IMG/VR virus record: IMGVR_UViG_3300044714_000074
Location: 1 to 64,000 of that record
Direction: 5' to 3' (one strand)
DNA: 64,000 bases
From: a virus
A program made the position numbers and the translations under genes. The notes below the pieces were generated by a model. It saw nothing but the letters and a program-made list of their open reading frames with translations, ran no database searches and was not told the DNA's origin. How positions within the stretch are numbered: the first letter of the stretch is position 1; every line of letters begins with the position of its first letter. Shown one piece after another: positions 32,742-41,601 of the stretch.

Positions 32742-33502
32742 TTACCCCGCATTTCGCAAGTATCTCTGCCGAAATTCGTGGGCTGATTCATACTCCAAAT
32801 CGGCTTGCTTTATAAACTCAGAGAAGCCCTCCTCAGCCGCCCAACTCAGCGCGGCACCGACAACGGTTTCCCGTCCAGCGTTGCAGCCGCAGGAGCGGGC
32901 TCCTCGCTCGCAGGTGCAGGGGACGTCGTCTCGCCAGAATTGGCGGTCGCGGTCGACGTCGGCAAGGAAGCGGCGAACTCCGTAGAGTTCAACGACGAGG
33001 TTCGCGCACCCCAGAGAGCGGAAGCGGTCTCGATCATCTCCTTGCGCTGCGCGCGATTCAGCGTCGCATATACGGCAATAAAAAAAACGATGGCGTTCTC
33101 GACCTCCGCACGGTCCTCGTCGCCGATGATCTTGCGGTCGACTGCGATTTGAAGCGGGATCGGCTGCCAGCCGTTCTCCGAAGGCGCGATGACCATCGTG
33201 AGGCGCCTGATCTCCTCGACGAGGCCATTCTTGACGCCGACCACGCCGGCGGCGGAATCATCCTCCCAAACGCCGGTTTTCTGCGCTAGCTGCCGGAGCA
33301 GGCGCATCGCCATGCCGGGCCCGGCCGCGGCGCCGAGTCCCTGGTTGAAGATCGCGGAGAACGTCTGGCCGAGAATGAGGAAGTGCTGGTCGACGACCTC
33401 GCGCGAGAGCGGCGTCGAGTGGACGTAGGCCCGGACGGTCTGCTCGTCGTCCTCATAGATCGGGACGACGAAGTGAAGCCGCTTGTCGATCCTGAGCGCC
33501 AC
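32742..33502 (-). CDS. Tail assembly chaperone, probable -1 frameshift product (G/GT type)
   Basis: The zero-frame product is 218 residues (33502 to TGA 32846), with a disordered Ala/Pro/Thr-rich end. Past that stop, the -1 frame stays open to TAA 32742, giving LSWAAEEGFSEFIKQ and EFRQRYLRNAG. That looks like a genuine helical protein with no start codon of its own. A shifted pair just before the tape measure is the classic tail chaperone arrangement. A GGGAAAC heptamer is present near 32867-32873 but in the wrong phase for a standard -1 slip, so the exact site is unresolved. Confidence 0.6.
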
Positions 33503-33518
33503 GTAACGATTCCGAGGT

Positions 33519-33962
33519 TTAATTAAAGAGCGAAGAGTTGACGTAGTACACGCCGCGGCAGGAGACGCCCCACACCGGGGTCGTGCCGCCGAGGTTGAGC
33601 TCGCCGACCGTCTCGATCGCCATGTTGCTGACCTGATACGGCGAGAGCCCGGAGGTCACGTCCGGCCATACGATTCCGTCACCGATCAGGGCCAACAACT
33701 CCATCTGCGCCTTGTAGGCGTCGGAAAGCGGCTGCGTCTTGAGCAGCGGGATCGTCACCGTGACGCCCATGTAGGGCTGCGGCGACTGGACGACCCCGGT
33801 CATCGTGCCGTGCTGGACCGACGATTCGCCGTCGAGCCGCAGCGTGATGCCGGCCTTGTCGAGGTACGGCGCCGAGACGTTCAGCACCGGGAAGTCGGTC
33901 CAGGTCACCGCCGCCTTGAGGAGGTTGAGCGTGCCCTGATCGACCAGCGGGTTTCCGGCCAT
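33519..33962 (-). CDS. Tail tube protein
   Basis: A 147-residue protein immediately downstream of the sheath, the standard tube position. It is beta-rich (FPVLNVSAPYLDKAGITLRL, SSVQHGTMTGVVQSPQPYMG) and matches tubes partnered with DUF3383 sheaths (DUF3277-like) in size. It polymerises into the inner tube inside the sheath. Confidence 0.78.
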   Translation of the reverse strand: MAGNPLVDQGTLNLLKAAVTWTDFPVLNVSAPYLDKAGITLRLDGESSVQHGTMTGVVQSPQPYMGVTVTIPLLKTQPLSDAYKAQMELLALIGDGIVWPDVTSGLSPYQVSNMAIETVGELNLGGTTPVWGVSCRGVYYVNSSLFN

Positions 33963-33977
33963 GTTGCAGTTCTCCTA

Positions 33978-35615
33978 TCAGGCCGCGAAGTTGCTGACGG
34001 TGATGTTGATCGTGATCGACTCGAACCCGCGCAGCGGGGTGTAGACGATCGAGAAGCCGCCGTAGGAGCCCGCCGCGTATGCGTTCGGATTCTCCGCGAT
34101 GTAGTCCTGGAACGGCTCCGCGTTGACGACGGTGTAGCCGTCGTAAGTGCCGGCGTTCAGCGCGGCGGCGAAGTCGGCGGCGTCGAGCGTCGTCAGCTTG
34201 ACGGGATTGAGAACGAGACCGTTCGTGATCCCGGTCGTCATCGTCGAGATCAAGACCTGCTGGAGCGCGTTGATGCCCTGCTGGTCGTAATAGATCGGGT
34301 TGATCGGGTTGTTCGATCCCTGGATCAGCGCGGCGGTGACGTTGAGCTGCGCGTTGATCTGAACCCAATCGACGGAATACCAGAAATTGAACGGGTTCCC
34401 GTCCATGGTGTTGCCGCCGATCAGGATGTCCTCGGAAATCCCGCCCTGCGCGCCGGTACCGACGACATTGATGTTGCCGGCGTTGAGCTCCGAGAGGATC
34501 GAGGCGTTGCCCTGCGTCGGGAACGGCGTCACCCCGAACAGGTAAGAGAGGTTCAGCGGCGTCACTTTGTTCGTCGACGACGGCTTGTAGTTCAGCGTCA
34601 CCCAATAATCGGAGGCGTGGCTGAACTCCGTCGACGGGATTCCGGACGAGGCGTAGAGGCTTTGCAGCAATTCTCCAAGCTGCGTTTCCGCCCCGATGCT
34701 CGACGGCACGCCGAACTCGAGCGTTGCCGCCGTGGTCTGAAGCCCGGCCTCGAAGTAGCCATTCCAGCCGGCGGGCAGGTTGCCGGCGAGCTGGAAGGTG
34801 TCGCCGGGAAGCACGTTGTGGTTCGTCGTCGTGACGGCCGAGGCGACGCCCGCGGTCTGCGAGAGCGAGATCAAGGCGTTCTGCGCCCAGACACCGTATT
34901 CCGGGCACTCGACCATCGCGACGATGCTTTTCATCGCCGACGTGTAGGCCTGCCAATTCTGCAGGCTCGTCGTGACGAAGAAGTAGGTCTTCGCCGTCGT
35001 CGCCTCAAAGTTCGCGGCGAGCGCCAGGAAGGCGGCGTTGCCGTCCCAGTAGCGCGGCACGAGGTAGGAGTAGAAGACGCCGGGATTCGCCGCAATCCAG
35101 GTCGTCAGGAAGGCGCAGCCGTCCGTGGCGTTGCCGGCGCCGAGTTCCAGGACGTAGACGCCCTGGCCGGAGCCCTGCGCGAAGAACGTCGTCGCCATCG
35201 CCAGCAGTTCGGAAACGTCCTCCAGCGTGTAGATGATCGTCCCGGTCGCCGGGGAGGTCGTCGATGACGGCACCGAGAAGGTGAAGGTGCTGGCCCCGGT
35301 GATCGTGCAGTATTGCGCGCCGTTGTAACTGGACTGGTTCGCCCCGGCGACCGTCAGCAGCAGCTTGTCGCCAACGGTGAAACCATGCGGGGCCGTCGTC
35401 GTGGCCAGCGCGTTGCCGCCGCTCTGCGTGATGCTGGAGATCGCGAGCGCGCCGGTGAGGATCGGCGTCAGACTCGAAAGCTGCGCCAGGAGCGTCTTCG
35501 TTCCCGGCGACGTGTTCGTGGCGCCCTGCGAGATGAAGGCGCCGGTCTTCTGCAGCGTCGACGGCGTCGGCGCCGAGAGGACGCTGACATTCACCGCCAC
35601 TATGGGATTGCTCAT
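33978..35615 (-). CDS. Tail sheath protein (DUF3383 type)
   Basis: A 545-residue protein. The N-terminus (MSNPIVAVNVSVLSAPTPST, then GAFISQGAT) and the core around SLQNWQAYTSAMKSIVAMVE, SEDILIGGNTMDGNPFNFWY, and the C-terminal GSYGGFSIVYTPLRGFESI match the contractile sheath family DUF3383. Two beta-sandwich-like inserts are visible (about 57-130 with PHGFTVGD; a second with NHNVLPGD near 255-280). They probably decorate the outside of the sheath and resemble inserts in J and in 29790-30299. Confidence 0.88.
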   Translation of the reverse strand: MSNPIVAVNVSVLSAPTPSTLQKTGAFISQGATNTSPGTKTLLAQLSSLTPILTGALAISSITQSGGNALATTTAPHGFTVGDKLLLTVAGANQSSYNGAQYCTITGASTFTFSVPSSTTSPATGTIIYTLEDVSELLAMATTFFAQGSGQGVYVLELGAGNATDGCAFLTTWIAANPGVFYSYLVPRYWDGNAAFLALAANFEATTAKTYFFVTTSLQNWQAYTSAMKSIVAMVECPEYGVWAQNALISLSQTAGVASAVTTTNHNVLPGDTFQLAGNLPAGWNGYFEAGLQTTAATLEFGVPSSIGAETQLGELLQSLYASSGIPSTEFSHASDYWVTLNYKPSSTNKVTPLNLSYLFGVTPFPTQGNASILSELNAGNINVVGTGAQGGISEDILIGGNTMDGNPFNFWYSVDWVQINAQLNVTAALIQGSNNPINPIYYDQQGINALQQVLISTMTTGITNGLVLNPVKLTTLDAADFAAALNAGTYDGYTVVNAEPFQDYIAENPNAYAAGSYGGFSIVYTPLRGFESITINITVSNFAA

Positions 35616-35658
35616 GATTCGCTCCTCTCAGGGCGCCCGCAGCGCAAGGCTCCGTGGC

Positions 35659-36033
35659 TCACTGATAGGCGAACGAAACGACCTGACCGGTGCCGAGCTG
35701 AACCGCGATACCGACGAGGCAGGGAAACTCGATCGCAATGGGACCGACGGTCTCCGGGATAACCGCGACCTCGTTCGCCGTGGCGATCGCAGCCGTGGTC
35801 GCGCAATCGTTGATGGTGCCGGTGCCCGATCCCGCCACCAGGACGTTCGCGCGGACGATCGAGCCGGGAGCGGCCTTCAGGACGAACGGCGTTGAGCCGT
35901 TGGCGTACAGCTTCGTCTGCGTGCCGCTCAATGTGCTGATGGTGAGGTTGCCCGCGGCGTCGGCTTGCGCCGGGTTGGTCGTGCCGGCGGGGCGTTGGGC
36001 GTTCAACTGGACGGGGATCGGACCTTGCGGCAT
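35659..36033 (-). CDS. Small structural protein
   Basis: A 124-residue beta-rich protein (MPQGPIPVQLNAQRPAG; GSIVRANVLVAGSGTGTIND) without cysteine pairing or a leader. Between the sheath and the glycosyltransferase block. This pattern is common among phage decoration or head-tail proteins. Exact role unknown. Confidence 0.6.
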   Translation of the reverse strand: MPQGPIPVQLNAQRPAGTTNPAQADAAGNLTISTLSGTQTKLYANGSTPFVLKAAPGSIVRANVLVAGSGTGTINDCATTAAIATANEVAVIPETVGPIAIEFPCLVGIAVQLGTGQVVSFAYQ

Positions 36034-36058
36034 GGCGGATTCCTTTTCGTCGTTTGCA

Positions 36059-36994
36059 TCACGCCGGAGCGGTCATCGCCTCGGCGAATGGACACAGTCG
36101 CAACACTTCGTCGGCCACACTCACGTCCTCTGTAACAGAATCCGGATCGCCCTGCACGCAAATCCTGTGGCGGAAATTCCACCAGTGCATCGGCCGGGCT
36201 CCCCGGAGCGCCCAGGACAGGATTTGCCCGACGTCGATCGGCCACGGGTTGTCGCCCAAAACCTTGCTTTTCGGGGACATCTCGACGATCGCCATCTCGT
36301 CGGGGTCGGTGACCAGATGGATCTCGGAATGGCGGTAGTTGTCGACCAGGTCCATGTCGATCGTGCCGTCGAACTTGAGCGCGCGGTCCTTGACCACGGC
36401 TAAGGGATGAAGGTGGAAGGCCCGCAGGATGACCGAATCACCGTTTCGAAAGTAGATTCCCCACGGCAGATGGCATTTCCCGGTCGGCCAGTAGCAGGAG
36501 CGCGTGATCGGGTGCGGCCGCCGCAGCGACCAGGCCAGCAGGTCCCGCGCTGGAAGGGGCCCCGGCGCGCCTAGGAAGCCCGGCAGCGTGCGTGTCCCGC
36601 AGGTGACGATTGCTCGCTTGCCCTGGCGGAAACGCCACTCGGCGGCCACGAAGGCCTCCCTGGAGACCATTATATCGGCGTTGAGGAGGACGACCCGCTC
36701 GTTCGCCCTGGCGCTCTCGATCGCGTGGGCGTGGGCACCGGCCATCGCCCGCATCGGGTTCTTCGCCTTTTGCTCGGACGGCGCCGGGACAAGCGTCAGC
36801 TCGAGATCGCCGAGCGCCTTGGCGACGGCCACCGGATCGTCGGTCTGGACGACGTAGCGGACGTGGATCGAGCCGCGGTATTCGTCGTCGAGAGCGGCGA
36901 GCGCGGCGCGGTGGGTTCGCAGCACCGGGCCGAGAAACAGCTTCCGGTGATGATCGCCCCAGGCCGGGACGGCGACGATGAAGTCGCGGCTCAC
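36059..36994 (-). CDS. Glycosyltransferase-like protein, paralogue 1
   Basis: A 311-residue protein. The N-terminal strand VAVPAWG (7-13), TDD (51-53), and LNADIMVS (104-111, a D-x-D-like nucleotide-sugar/metal site) suggest a GT-A fold. The C-terminal part has HLHPLAVVKDRALKF, TIDMDL and SEIHLVTDPDE. The same landmarks occur in 53876-54769 and 56603-57502, so three copies exist. It overlaps the methyltransferase gene by four bases. The acceptor is unknown (virion, host surface or DNA). Confidence 0.65.
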   Translation of the reverse strand: MSRDFIVAVPAWGDHHRKLFLGPVLRTHRAALAALDDEYRGSIHVRYVVQTDDPVAVAKALGDLELTLVPAPSEQKAKNPMRAMAGAHAHAIESARANERVVLLNADIMVSREAFVAAEWRFRQGKRAIVTCGTRTLPGFLGAPGPLPARDLLAWSLRRPHPITRSCYWPTGKCHLPWGIYFRNGDSVILRAFHLHPLAVVKDRALKFDGTIDMDLVDNYRHSEIHLVTDPDEMAIVEMSPKSKVLGDNPWPIDVGQILSWALRGARPMHWWNFRHRICVQGDPDSVTEDVSVADEVLRLCPFAEAMTAPA

Positions 36995-37659
36995 CGCTTC
37001 GGTCCCACGCAGAGTGCGAGTCGGTAGTGGGCCATGGGCGAGAAGCCGGTATGAACAACCTCGTCCGACATCGAAAAAATAAATACGTTCTGGAAGAACC
37101 TTTGAAACGTATCTTGGAAGGCAGCGCCAGTCTTACAGTTGACGTGGCCGGCCCGACTTTGCGCCGAGGCGTGTGTTTGCGATTCGAGCGACGGGCACCC
37201 CGCAATAAAAACGCCATCGTCCCGGAGAGACCGCGTGATACTCGAAAGCGCCGCTATCTCCAGCGATGGCGCTATATGCTCGAGAACGTCAAGAGCATAG
37301 ATTGCCCGATAAAGGCGATTGGCGATCGGGCCATTGAGCGCAATATCGTGGACGATAAAGTTTAATGGCTCAGCCGCTTCGTCGGCATATTTTTTCCATG
37401 TCTCGTCAAAATCGACGAGGTCGAGATGATCGCCGACTTCGGCCGCTACGATTCTTGAACCAAAACCATCCCCGCAGCCGATTTCCGCGACCGGCGACAT
37501 ACCACCGATCATCTTCGCCACGAACTTGTAGCGCGCCAGCGTGAAGACAAGTCGCTTCGGATCGCGCCGGTAGGCCTCGCTCGCCATCGGCCCTAGCGTG
37601 ACCGGCTCGGCACCGAAGCAGGCGGCGTATTGCGGCTCTTTGGTCTTCACGGCTTCCAT
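36991..37659 (-). CDS. Class I SAM-dependent methyltransferase
   Basis: A 222-residue protein with motif I VAEIGCGDGFGS (57-68), LVDFD as motif II, and ALDVLEHIAPSLEI (motif IV region), the pattern of small-molecule or sugar methyltransferases. Located between a glycosyltransferase-like and an epimerase-like gene, it probably methylates a sugar. It overlaps both neighbours. Confidence 0.75.
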   Translation of the reverse strand: MEAVKTKEPQYAACFGAEPVTLGPMASEAYRRDPKRLVFTLARYKFVAKMIGGMSPVAEIGCGDGFGSRIVAAEVGDHLDLVDFDETWKKYADEAAEPLNFIVHDIALNGPIANRLYRAIYALDVLEHIAPSLEIAALSSITRSLRDDGVFIAGCPSLESQTHASAQSRAGHVNCKTGAAFQDTFQRFFQNVFIFSMSDEVVHTGFSPMAHYRLALCVGPKR

Positions 37660-38240
37660 CGGTGCACTCCCTGTTTGCGTCCGATTCCAACATCGACCAT
37701 CAGCGCGGCCAAGCTGTCAACCGTTTCACCAGTCACGCGCGTCGGCCGAATGATTGCCCCGTCGATCGCCTGGACGTAGGACTCGACCTGCGCTTTCTGG
37801 CGGGCGTAGGCGGTCCCGCCGCACCATTCGACGGCGTCGCTGCTGACGTAGACGATGAACGGCGAGGATTCAGAAAACTCCCGTTCCTTCTTGATCCACT
37901 CTAGCATCGTCACTTGGTAGCGCCGCGCGATAGCGATTTGCGCGTCGACGTTGACGACCCACGATTCGGCGGTCCCCTCGCAACTCGCAAAGCCCGGCTT
38001 CGCGGCAACGAGATAAACGACCTCTGCCGGCGGCAGCACGTTGGGATCGTCCGCGCTGAGATCGAAGAACAGCTTGCCGTCCGGCATCATCCAGCCGGCG
38101 TGCGGTCTGATTCGCGGGACCAGCGGGCCGGGCGGCTCCCGGCGCGTCGTCGCCAGAAAGTCGATCCCGCGCTTCTCCAGCTCCGCGCAAAGCGCGGTGC
38201 CGATCAGCCCATTGCCGCCGATCACGAGATGGCCGCTCAC
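37647..38240 (-). CDS. NAD(P)-dependent nucleotide-sugar epimerase/reductase-like protein
   Basis: A 197-residue protein with the dinucleotide-binding start LVIGGNGLIGTALCAEL (5-21), the catalytic-type segment YVSSDAVEW and YARQKAQVE (Y-x3-K), and RPTRVTGE, the order of RmlD/GalE-type short-chain dehydrogenases. It is shorter than typical (about 290), lacking most of the substrate domain. With the adjacent glycosyltransferase and methyltransferase it forms a sugar-modification cassette. Confidence 0.72.
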   Translation of the reverse strand: MSGHLVIGGNGLIGTALCAELEKRGIDFLATTRREPPGPLVPRIRPHAGWMMPDGKLFFDLSADDPNVLPPAEVVYLVAAKPGFASCEGTAESWVVNVDAQIAIARRYQVTMLEWIKKEREFSESSPFIVYVSSDAVEWCGGTAYARQKAQVESYVQAIDGAIIRPTRVTGETVDSLAALMVDVGIGRKQGVHRWKP

Positions 38241-38932
38241 AGCCGGCGCTCCAGGTTGTGCTTCAGCGCGACCTCGTAGCCGGGTGCCGTCTCGCGGGCT
38301 CCGGCGTCGCGGCGAAATAGCGCGACGACCGCGCGGGCACGCAGCACCGTCGTCGGCATCTCCGCGAACGGCGCGTCGTCGAGGTACGCTGTCGCGACCG
38401 TCATGCGGGTTTCGATCCGAAGCCGAACCGTCGCGCCGCGGCGAACCTCGCAGGTCCCTCCGCCGCCGAAGGACAGTCGACCATCCTCGACCAGGAAGCC
38501 GAACCCAGTTGGCATCAGCGCTGGCATGGCGCCATCATCGAAACCGAAGAATAGCGAAATGTCTTTCGTGCGGTCGAAGCGGAGCCGCGTCATCGCGACG
38601 TTCGCGCCGAGCGCCGTCCGCCAGGAGAAGGCCTGCAGCACCGCGACGCCGTCCATCTCCATCGTCTTGCGGACCATCTCGGAATCATTGAAGCGCTCGA
38701 TCGCCGCTGATCGTTCCGGATCGGTGTCCGGCGTGCCGAGGAACCAGTCGAATATCTTGACGAAGGAGCCCGGCAGTTCCGGCGGCGTCACCAGATGCCA
38801 GTCCGCCGGCGTCAGACCACGCGCCTGATAGAACACGGTCGTCACCGGATCCAAGAACATTTGCCCCAGATGCGCCGGCTGAACGATGCCACGCGGATCA
38901 TAGACCGTGACGTCACGAATCATCTCGTTCAT
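38237..38932 (-). CDS. Hypothetical protein of the sugar-modification block
   Basis: A 231-residue protein (MNEMIRDVTVYDPRGIVQPA). The first 110 residues are helical with WHLVTPPELPGSFVKIFDWF. The second half is beta-rich (ISLFFGFDDGAMPALMPTGF). No family recognised. ATGA overlaps on both sides couple it to the epimerase-like gene and the neck protein. Confidence 0.6.
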   Translation of the reverse strand: MNEMIRDVTVYDPRGIVQPAHLGQMFLDPVTTVFYQARGLTPADWHLVTPPELPGSFVKIFDWFLGTPDTDPERSAAIERFNDSEMVRKTMEMDGVAVLQAFSWRTALGANVAMTRLRFDRTKDISLFFGFDDGAMPALMPTGFGFLVEDGRLSFGGGGTCEVRRGATVRLRIETRMTVATAYLDDAPFAEMPTTVLRARAVVALFRRDAGARETAPGYEVALKHNLERRL

Positions 38933-39966
38933 GCCGCAAGTCCACCGACGTAGAAGGTCGGGACCGCCGACGTGATGATCTGGCGGGCGATGTCGCGCAC
39001 CCGGTTCTGGTGATACGAGATTTCAACCTCGAAGGTCTTCTTCATCGCGATCGTCGCTATCTCGCTTTGCGTCCGCTTCTCGTCGCGCGGCACCGGCGAA
39101 CTCATCAGCCCGAACAGGTTGGTGTCGAGACTGTACTGATTGAGGCAGTCGAGGAAGTCGAGCGCGTTATAGTTCCGCGTGCCCCACAGCGTGATTCTCA
39201 CCCGCTCCGCGCAAAGTTGAGAATGCGACGAGGTCTTACCGCCGATGTGCGGCGCCATCGCCAAGGCCCGCGTGCTCTCCGGGAAGATGTGCACGGTGCC
39301 GAACGGCGGCGTGAAATTCTCCGGAGCGAGGAACGACGGGAAGAGCGTCAGGCTCGGATTGCCGAAGCCGTAGGGCGGATCGTAGCCGTTCATCCCGAGC
39401 CATGCTGGCAAACTGTCGGAGACGACGACGTTGCGCGAGTCAAAGCCGGATAGATTGTCGACGATCTGTGTCTCCATGTCGGGATAGACGGCGAATCCGA
39501 CGTAATGCCAGAGGTCGGCCTGCCGGTAGAACGACGAGCGGCTCGAGAAGGCGAACTTGAGCCCGTGGTGCTCCGCGATCCAGAGCTCGTCGGGAGCGAC
39601 ATCGTTGAGATCGTTGATCTCCTGAAGCGACGTGAAGACCATCCGGTTCGCGGCGTAGGTCTCCGCCTCCTCCTGGCGGGTGTCGGTCGCGTAGTGCAGC
39701 GATCCCTGCGCGATGAAAAACGGGGCCGCGATCTTGATGTTCGGCGACTGATTGAAGCCGGCGCGGTTGAAGCCGGCGGCGTTGTAGATCGCCGAGTTGC
39801 CAAGCGTCTCGGCGCGGACGAAAAACACGTAGCCATCAAGTGGAAGAACCAGACGCCTGTACAAAGTGAATAAAATTTCTTGATTCAGCGAGATCGCGTT
39901 GACGCCCTCGGCGAGATCGGAGCCGAGCGGCGTATCAGCGGTGAGGGCTTCCTCGGCGTTCGCCAC
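38929..39966 (-). CDS. Large structural protein (neck/tail region)
   Basis: A 345-residue protein without a leader. It has YNAAGFNRAGFN (about 61-72), the same YN/FN repeat as 23647-24723, then a long mixed region with LGMNGYDPPYGFGNP and C-terminal FEVEISYHQNRVRDIA. Position between neck and sheath genes supports a virion component, perhaps tail completion or decoration. Confidence 0.6.
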   Translation of the reverse strand: MANAEEALTADTPLGSDLAEGVNAISLNQEILFTLYRRLVLPLDGYVFFVRAETLGNSAIYNAAGFNRAGFNQSPNIKIAAPFFIAQGSLHYATDTRQEEAETYAANRMVFTSLQEINDLNDVAPDELWIAEHHGLKFAFSSRSSFYRQADLWHYVGFAVYPDMETQIVDNLSGFDSRNVVVSDSLPAWLGMNGYDPPYGFGNPSLTLFPSFLAPENFTPPFGTVHIFPESTRALAMAPHIGGKTSSHSQLCAERVRITLWGTRNYNALDFLDCLNQYSLDTNLFGLMSSPVPRDEKRTQSEIATIAMKKTFEVEISYHQNRVRDIARQIITSAVPTFYVGGLAA

Positions 39967-39969
39967 GGC

Positions 39970-40323
39970 TCAGCCCTTCTTCCGGCTGCCGGCCTTCGCC
40001 TCCGCGTATTCCCACCCGGCGCGCTGAAGATGGCTCGCCGGCCACGCCAGCCGGTTGCCCTTTGCCGGCCGCGTCGAAATCCAGGACTGATCGGCTTGGT
40101 TCCACCTGAAGGCGATAGGATCAGCACCCGTCGGCGGCTTCAGCATGTGGACCGAGCCGTCTGCGGTGCCGGTCGGCGGCAAGCAGTTCTTCTTCCCGTT
40201 CGCTTCGGGCGGCAGATCTGGCGGTCCGGAATGGACGAGGTAGCCGATGCCGGGGACGAACTGGTGGTGCGTCGGTCTCTTCATCGCCTCGACGCGCGAG
40301 GCGAGTGGCGGCGTGAAGACCAT
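39970..40323 (-). CDS. Hypothetical phage protein
   Basis: A 117-residue protein with a proline-rich middle and tryptophans (FRWNQADQSWIS) and a basic end. It resembles small phage proteins between neck genes. No family assigned. Confidence 0.55.
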   Translation of the reverse strand: MVFTPPLASRVEAMKRPTHHQFVPGIGYLVHSGPPDLPPEANGKKNCLPPTGTADGSVHMLKPPTGADPIAFRWNQADQSWISTRPAKGNRLAWPASHLQRAGWEYAEAKAGSRKKG

Positions 40324-40338
40324 TGCGGCGACTCCCTG

Positions 40339-40800
40339 TCAATCTATCCAAGCGTGAAACGATGCCTGATACAAGCCCGTATCGATGAAGCTAGGCCGTC
40401 TCGGACCTTTTCTCAACTTGAGCCTGTGGTTGACGCCTTTTAGCGCCGCCTGGGTCGGCACGCCGGGATAGCCAAGTGCTTCCATCTCCTTGTTCGATAG
40501 AAACATCTTGAAGCGGTCCTCGATCTCCGAAGTCGCGGTGCCAAAAGGATCGTTCGACGGCGGCGCGCCGAGCAGGACGTTCTCCAGTGCGCCTTCCAGG
40601 GAGTTCTCCAAGTAGCCGGCGATGTCGGCCTGCCGCTCCTGAAAGAAGATTTCCATGATGTGGTAGCGGTTCTCAAGAAATTCAGCCACGTCGCCAGTCG
40701 TCACTGTGCTGGCCGAAGTCTTGCGGCGACGACGCCCCTTCCGCGGTGGCGGCTGGGCTTGGTTGTAAGGCAAATCTGCGACACCTAAATGGAGGATCAC
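40339..40800 (-). CDS. Neck protein whose 5' end was rebuilt by a homing endonuclease insertion
   Basis: A 153-residue protein read from GTG 40800, overlapping the GIY-YIG stop. It has LHLGVADLPYN near the start, TTGDVAEFLENRYHIMEIF, and C-terminal RPSFIDTGLYQASFHAW, typical of small phage neck/completion proteins. The original start (ATG CTG ACG CTT CAC TTA GGT GT) is stranded beyond the endonuclease at 41624-41646. The present GTG start and first seven codons appear to have come with the inserted element. Confidence 0.7.
   Translation of the reverse strand: MILHLGVADLPYNQAQPPPRKGRRRRKTSASTVTTGDVAEFLENRYHIMEIFFQERQADIAGYLENSLEGALENVLLGAPPSNDPFGTATSEIEDRFKMFLSNKEMEALGYPGVPTQAALKGVNHRLKLRKGPRRPSFIDTGLYQASFHAWID
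40781..40800 (-). repeat. Imported copy of the neck-gene 5' end
   Basis: It encodes V-I-L-H-L-G-V. The minus strand shares TTAGGTGT with 41624-41631 and differs from it mostly at synonymous-type positions upstream. It marks the downstream junction of the GIY-YIG element. Confidence 0.6.
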
Positions 40801-41594
40801 TGCACTGTCTCTGCATATCGCCAATGATATTTATAGGCGGAACGCCAATGGCCGCGTTTTCGACATACCGCAACAATAGCAGATGGTGAGGCTTTGGACT
40901 CGCCCTTCGATTTAAGCCAATCGACTGCAGCACGAACGGTCAAAAATAATTCTCCTGTCTCTTCGCAAATCACCTTTCTAGCCATTGGATGATTCCCACC
41001 ATGATAAGTGGGCGGACGATTTCCATTCTCAAGAGAGATACGACGTTTCTTTTCTCTATATTCCTTTTTTGAGGCTGTCATGATTATTGACGCATTGCGA
41101 CGCGCAATCATCTCTAGGTTTTTATTTAGTCTGCGAGCGACCTCTTGTTTTTTAGGAAGCACTCGTTGAGCGCTTTCAACCATTGCAGCTGTATGTTTTG
41201 CTTTATATTCCGGGTCTTTATATCTCAACAACATAGTTTCGCTTCGCCGCTGCTTTACTTCCGGTAATTTATTTGTCGCCCTAAGTGTTGCGGCGCGTTT
41301 TTGAATAAGTTCTGGCACTAATCGAATGCCATCTCCACCATTCGTCAAATTTACTAGCCTCGCCCCGAGAGCCCTGAACTGAGCGATCAGCTTCATTTCA
41401 TGATCAAAAGCGTTTTTCTCTTTGGCCCAATACTCAACAATTTCGACGATGAAACCTTTTTCCGCTGCGCGTTCACTCCACAATTTGCTTCGCCGGTTGG
41501 TATCCCAAGCTCTTTTGCGCGTTCCCTTCCCTACATAGAAAACGCCAGCGATTCTGCTGACACCAGATTGCCTATGAATGTAAGTGTAAAACAT
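40797..41594 (-). CDS. GIY-YIG homing endonuclease
   Basis: A 265-residue protein from ATG 41594 (MFYTYIHRQ). The GIY-YIG core is YTYIH (3-7), FYVGKGTRKRAW (19-30) and VNLTNGGDGI. A long basic helical linker leads to a C-terminal DNA-binding region with NHPMARKVICEETGELF and SAIVAVCRKRGHWRSAYKYHW, like NUMOD modules. The DNA is clearly AT-richer than its surroundings. It sits between the Tat-exported protein and the neck gene, splitting the latter's native 5' end. A GTG at 41627 is an alternative start. Confidence 0.88.
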   Translation of the reverse strand: MFYTYIHRQSGVSRIAGVFYVGKGTRKRAWDTNRRSKLWSERAAEKGFIVEIVEYWAKEKNAFDHEMKLIAQFRALGARLVNLTNGGDGIRLVPELIQKRAATLRATNKLPEVKQRRSETMLLRYKDPEYKAKHTAAMVESAQRVLPKKQEVARRLNKNLEMIARRNASIIMTASKKEYREKKRRISLENGNRPPTYHGGNHPMARKVICEETGELFLTVRAAVDWLKSKGESKASPSAIVAVCRKRGHWRSAYKYHWRYAETVQ

Positions 41595-41601
41595 CGGGCC
41601 A

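Noticed and set aside
32867-32873. GGGAAAC as the chaperone slippery heptamer
   Set aside because: In the zero frame it is read GGG AAA C, so tandem -1 slippage would mispair. The frame that would fit the heptamer leads to an early stop.
33810-35267. Long plus-strand ORF (485 codons) opposite the tail sheath
   Set aside because: Arginine/aspartate/valine-rich composition typical of antisense reading of a high-GC gene. The sheath on the other strand is certain.
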